From Tamarix chinensis (Eukaryota; Streptophyta; Magnoliopsida; Caryophyllales; Tamaricaceae), in contig CM060175.1 of assembly GCA_030549775.1 (NCBI GenBank), positions 107,182,422 through 107,246,421 of the forward strand: DNA of 64,000 nucleotides, written 5' to 3'. Under the pieces are notes generated by a model. The model saw only the letters and a list, made by a program, of their open reading frames with translations, did no database searches and was not told the origin of the DNA. Positions 61,429-64,000 of the stretch are shown here, in pieces. Numbering within the stretch: position 1 is the stretch's first letter; the number at the start of each line of letters is the position of its first letter. The position numbers were made by a program, and so were the translations under genes.

Positions 61429-62468
61429 TGAAATGCCCCAAAAATTTCTAATTTTATAAACTATATTTAAATGATTTTTTATTAGAAAATTATTTAAATA
61501 AAGTAATTTTATTAAAATAAAAAGGAATTCATTGGAAAAATTAAGAAGAATTTTGTAAGTATTTTTATTAGAGAAATTTTGGTATTTTGGATAATTAAAT
61601 ATGGTATTTTGGATAATTAAATATGTTATTTTGGAAATTAATTAAATAAATTATTTTATTTAAAATAAGAATGAGAAAATAGTTTTAATTTAATAATAAT
61701 TTTATAAATAATTTAATTGGAGGAATTTAGGATGTTTTGATAATTAAAATGGAATTTATGGAAAATATTTTAAATATCCTAATTTAGCCTAAAAAGGGAT
61801 TTAAATATTATTATTTTTTAAATATCCTAAATTTTCAGATTAATTTAATTGGCCATAATCTAATTATTTTTCTCCTCTCCTTTTTCCCCTTTTCTTTTTC
61901 TTTCTTCTTCCTTCCTTTCTTTTTCTTTTTTTTTCTCTCTTTTCCCCGCCAAGGCCAGCCGTGGCCCAGTTCCCCTTTTCTTTCCTTCCTTTCGTGCGCT
62001 CGGCCCAGCCCGTGCAGCGGCTGCTTCCTTCTCTCTCGCCGCGCCGCGTTTTGCGTTTCGTTCCCATAAAATGCGTCGTTTGAATTAATGAACTTACCTC
62101 CTCGTGCCCGACCGTCCCGGCCTGGCTCTCCTTTATTTTCTCCCCGAACCGCCGGTCCACCTCCTTTTCTTCTTCCTTCTTCCTCCGTCCACCTCCATCG
62201 CTACGCTGCAACGCTGGTCACCGTTAATGGTGTCTCCGGCTACGGTGATTAATACCGACTGTTTCTTGTCTCATTGTCTTCCTCTTAACTCCAGGAATAA
62301 ATTGGCATAATTATCGTCCGTTATCTCTCGCCCGTTCCTTCTCCCCAACCTCGCGAAATTTCGAGCAAACCAAACGATGCCCGACCGTTTTCTGCCACCG
62401 GCCACCCAAATTCTTGCATTTAACACTTCCATGTCGACCTCCAGCTCCCCATTATCCATTCTAACATC

Positions 62469-62476
62469 TATAAATA
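62469..62476 (+). promoter_or_regulatory. LTR TATA box
   Basis: TATAAATA in CATCTATAAATATCC, at the same position relative to the C-rich zone as in the other copies. Confidence 0.55.
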
Positions 62477-63283
62477 TCCTTGTTATAGGAGTTTTTAGAG
62501 TTTTTCTTCCCCGAGACCCTAAGCCCGAGTTGCCGGCCACCGCAATTTCAGACGCCATTTCCACCTTCGTTAGCCAACGTCAGCGCCACCGCCGCATGCC
62601 AATTTCTTCCCTGAAATGTCCTCTAGTTAACTAAAACATTTTCAACCTTCGATTCTTCTTGCACGAGCCTCCATAAACGTGCAAAGTTGGCTGCTCGTTT
62701 CGCTAGAATTTTGACCCCGAAGCCTTAAACCGCCTTCCGCCGCCGTGCGCCGCCACCTTTGGCTGCACCACCACCATCATTTTGTCCCTCTCCTCCTGGG
62801 CAACAATAAACACCTCTTATATCACCTCAATTCTCCCTATCTTTTTCCCAACATCCATCTTTCCCTCTTTTCTTCTATTTTTCCGGCCACCGCCGCCGCC
62901 GCCGTGCACCACCACCGGTGCCGCCTATCCCCACCAGCTTAAGGGTGGAGAGTGGTAATGAAATAATTTTATTGTTAGTTTCAAATTTTAAGTTATTAAT
63001 TGAATTATTATAGGATTATTATCATTCTTCTTCTTCTTATTATTATTAATATTATAATTATTAGAATAATTATTATTAACGTTTTATTATTTATTCTGGA
63101 AAATCTTAGGCCCTAATTTTGTATTAGCATTTACACTTATTTATTTGAGTATTATTATTTATACTGTTCTTATAACCATTAATAATAATATTATCATTAT
63201 CTTTATTATTTTAATATTATTATATATGTTATTAATTTTATTATTAATATTAAATAAATGGTAAGTCATTAGTAATTTTAAAG

Positions 63284-63284
<1 letters not shown>

Positions 63285-63352
<68 letters not shown>

Positions 63353-63355
63353 GTT
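63285..63355 (+). repeat. (ATT)n microsatellite
   Basis: About 23 uninterrupted ATT units, the longest pure array in the window. Confidence 0.95.
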
Positions 63356-64000
63356 ATCGTTATTTATATTCTCATTGATAGTAGTTTTATTAATTTTGAT
63401 ATTATTATATTAGTATCATTATTATTATTAGGGTAAAGTCTTGAATCCTATATTATCAAGGTTTATAATATCTCTATTATTTTTATGTCTTTAGTAAAGT
63501 TAGAATTTTGTTAAGGTTATTATTTGGTCAAAGCTCTAAGGAGGCGTAGGAACGTGCTCCAAGACCGGTGTCGTTTTAGGTAAGGGGTGCTAAGGCCTTT
63601 TATGTGCTTATGGGCATTATGTGTTTCGCATGCTATGTATCCTATGTATTATTATGATCATTATGTATGTGATATAACGTGGATGATATAACGTGGAGTT
63701 GAAGAATGTTTTGCATGGCATGTGTATTATTTATGTATGATGATATGTGTTGTGATACTGTAAGACATGCATGTGAGAATGTCGATGTGGTTGTGTGGGG
63801 AAAAAGGATGAAAAATAAGGATGGAGAAAGAAGTTGATCAAGAGGTATGGGTTGACCTAAGTATTTTAATGATTTATGAGAGGAAGAATCAAAATGGGAA
63901 ATGTAGGGTTTTGTGGGAGACAATACAAATTATGACGTTATATGGGAGAATCGAATTTATGGTTTGTTAGGGAGAATCTAATTTAAGACGTTATTTGGGA

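Larger units (their letters stand above)
61429..64000 (+). mobile_element. long-family LTR, runs off the right edge
   Basis: Starts TGAAATGCCCCAAAAATTTC inside the inverted copy. It has the AT-rich start, C-rich zone, TATA box (62469-62476), CCGCCG tract (about 62885-62905), (ATT)n tract (63285-63355) and GAGGCGTAGGAACGTGCTCC at 63541. No gene. Whether it is a solo LTR or the start of a full element cannot be seen. Confidence 0.75.

Noticed and set aside
1..64000. tRNA, rRNA or snRNA genes
   Set aside because: No cloverleaf A/B box pairs or conserved rRNA/snRNA segments were recognised by eye; a covariance-model scan would be needed to exclude them.

Overview
This window is nuclear DNA from a flowering plant. 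Two interrupted genes of conserved eukaryotic families carry plant-style short AT-rich introns, and they sit in a sea of plant transposons: PIF/Harbinger, Stowaway MITEs, L1-type LINEs with an ORF1 of the DUF4283 type, and Tat-like and chromovirus-like gypsy elements. Species cannot be named from the sequence. Nothing bacterial, organellar or viral was recognised, and no tRNA or rRNA gene.

Layout. 309-6189: a degenerate two-gene PIF/Harbinger transposon with TIRs and a TAA target duplication. 6702-11846, minus strand: the first five coding exons (about 811 codons) of a URB1/NPA1-like pre-ribosomal protein; the rest of the gene must lie to the left or is lost. Its intron 4 carries a LINE remnant and its intron 3 is a Stowaway MITE almost from end to end. 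12090-13753: AT-rich spacer. 13754-31507: a stack of nested retroelements (a gypsy 5' LTR broken by a LINE, itself broken by a solo LTR; a gag remnant; two long LTRs nested in one another; a Copia-like LTR). 31508-34100: spacer. 34416-40955, plus strand: a complete seven-exon RBP45-type RNA-binding protein gene (432 aa), with MITEs in introns 2 and 6. 41340-43130: spacer and a degenerate tandem repeat. 43140 to the right edge: a decayed Tat-like gypsy element interrupted by two solo LTRs that have 5-bp target duplications, then a decayed chromovirus-like pol with polypurine tract and 3' LTR start, then two more LTR copies.

Two observations deserve most attention. First, removing the MITE and one TA copy from URB1 intron 3 leaves a continuous open reading frame. 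The MITE therefore appears to have created an intron inside an exon, supplying its own 3' splice site. Second, the long LTR family present here in at least seven copies (3.4-4.2 kb when complete) has a 3' half full of hairpins: tandem CCAC..GTGG modules enclosed by longer stems, an AGTAC..GTACT hairpin, a 20-bp stem-loop and a terminal inverted repeat. Several pairs change on both sides between copies. This looks like a conserved structured RNA or DNA domain that I do not recognise from any described LTR.

The two host genes work independently: ribosome biogenesis in the nucleolus (URB1) and binding of U-rich or poly(A) RNA (RBP45). All mobile-element proteins are broken by stops or frameshifts, so nothing in the window looks autonomous.
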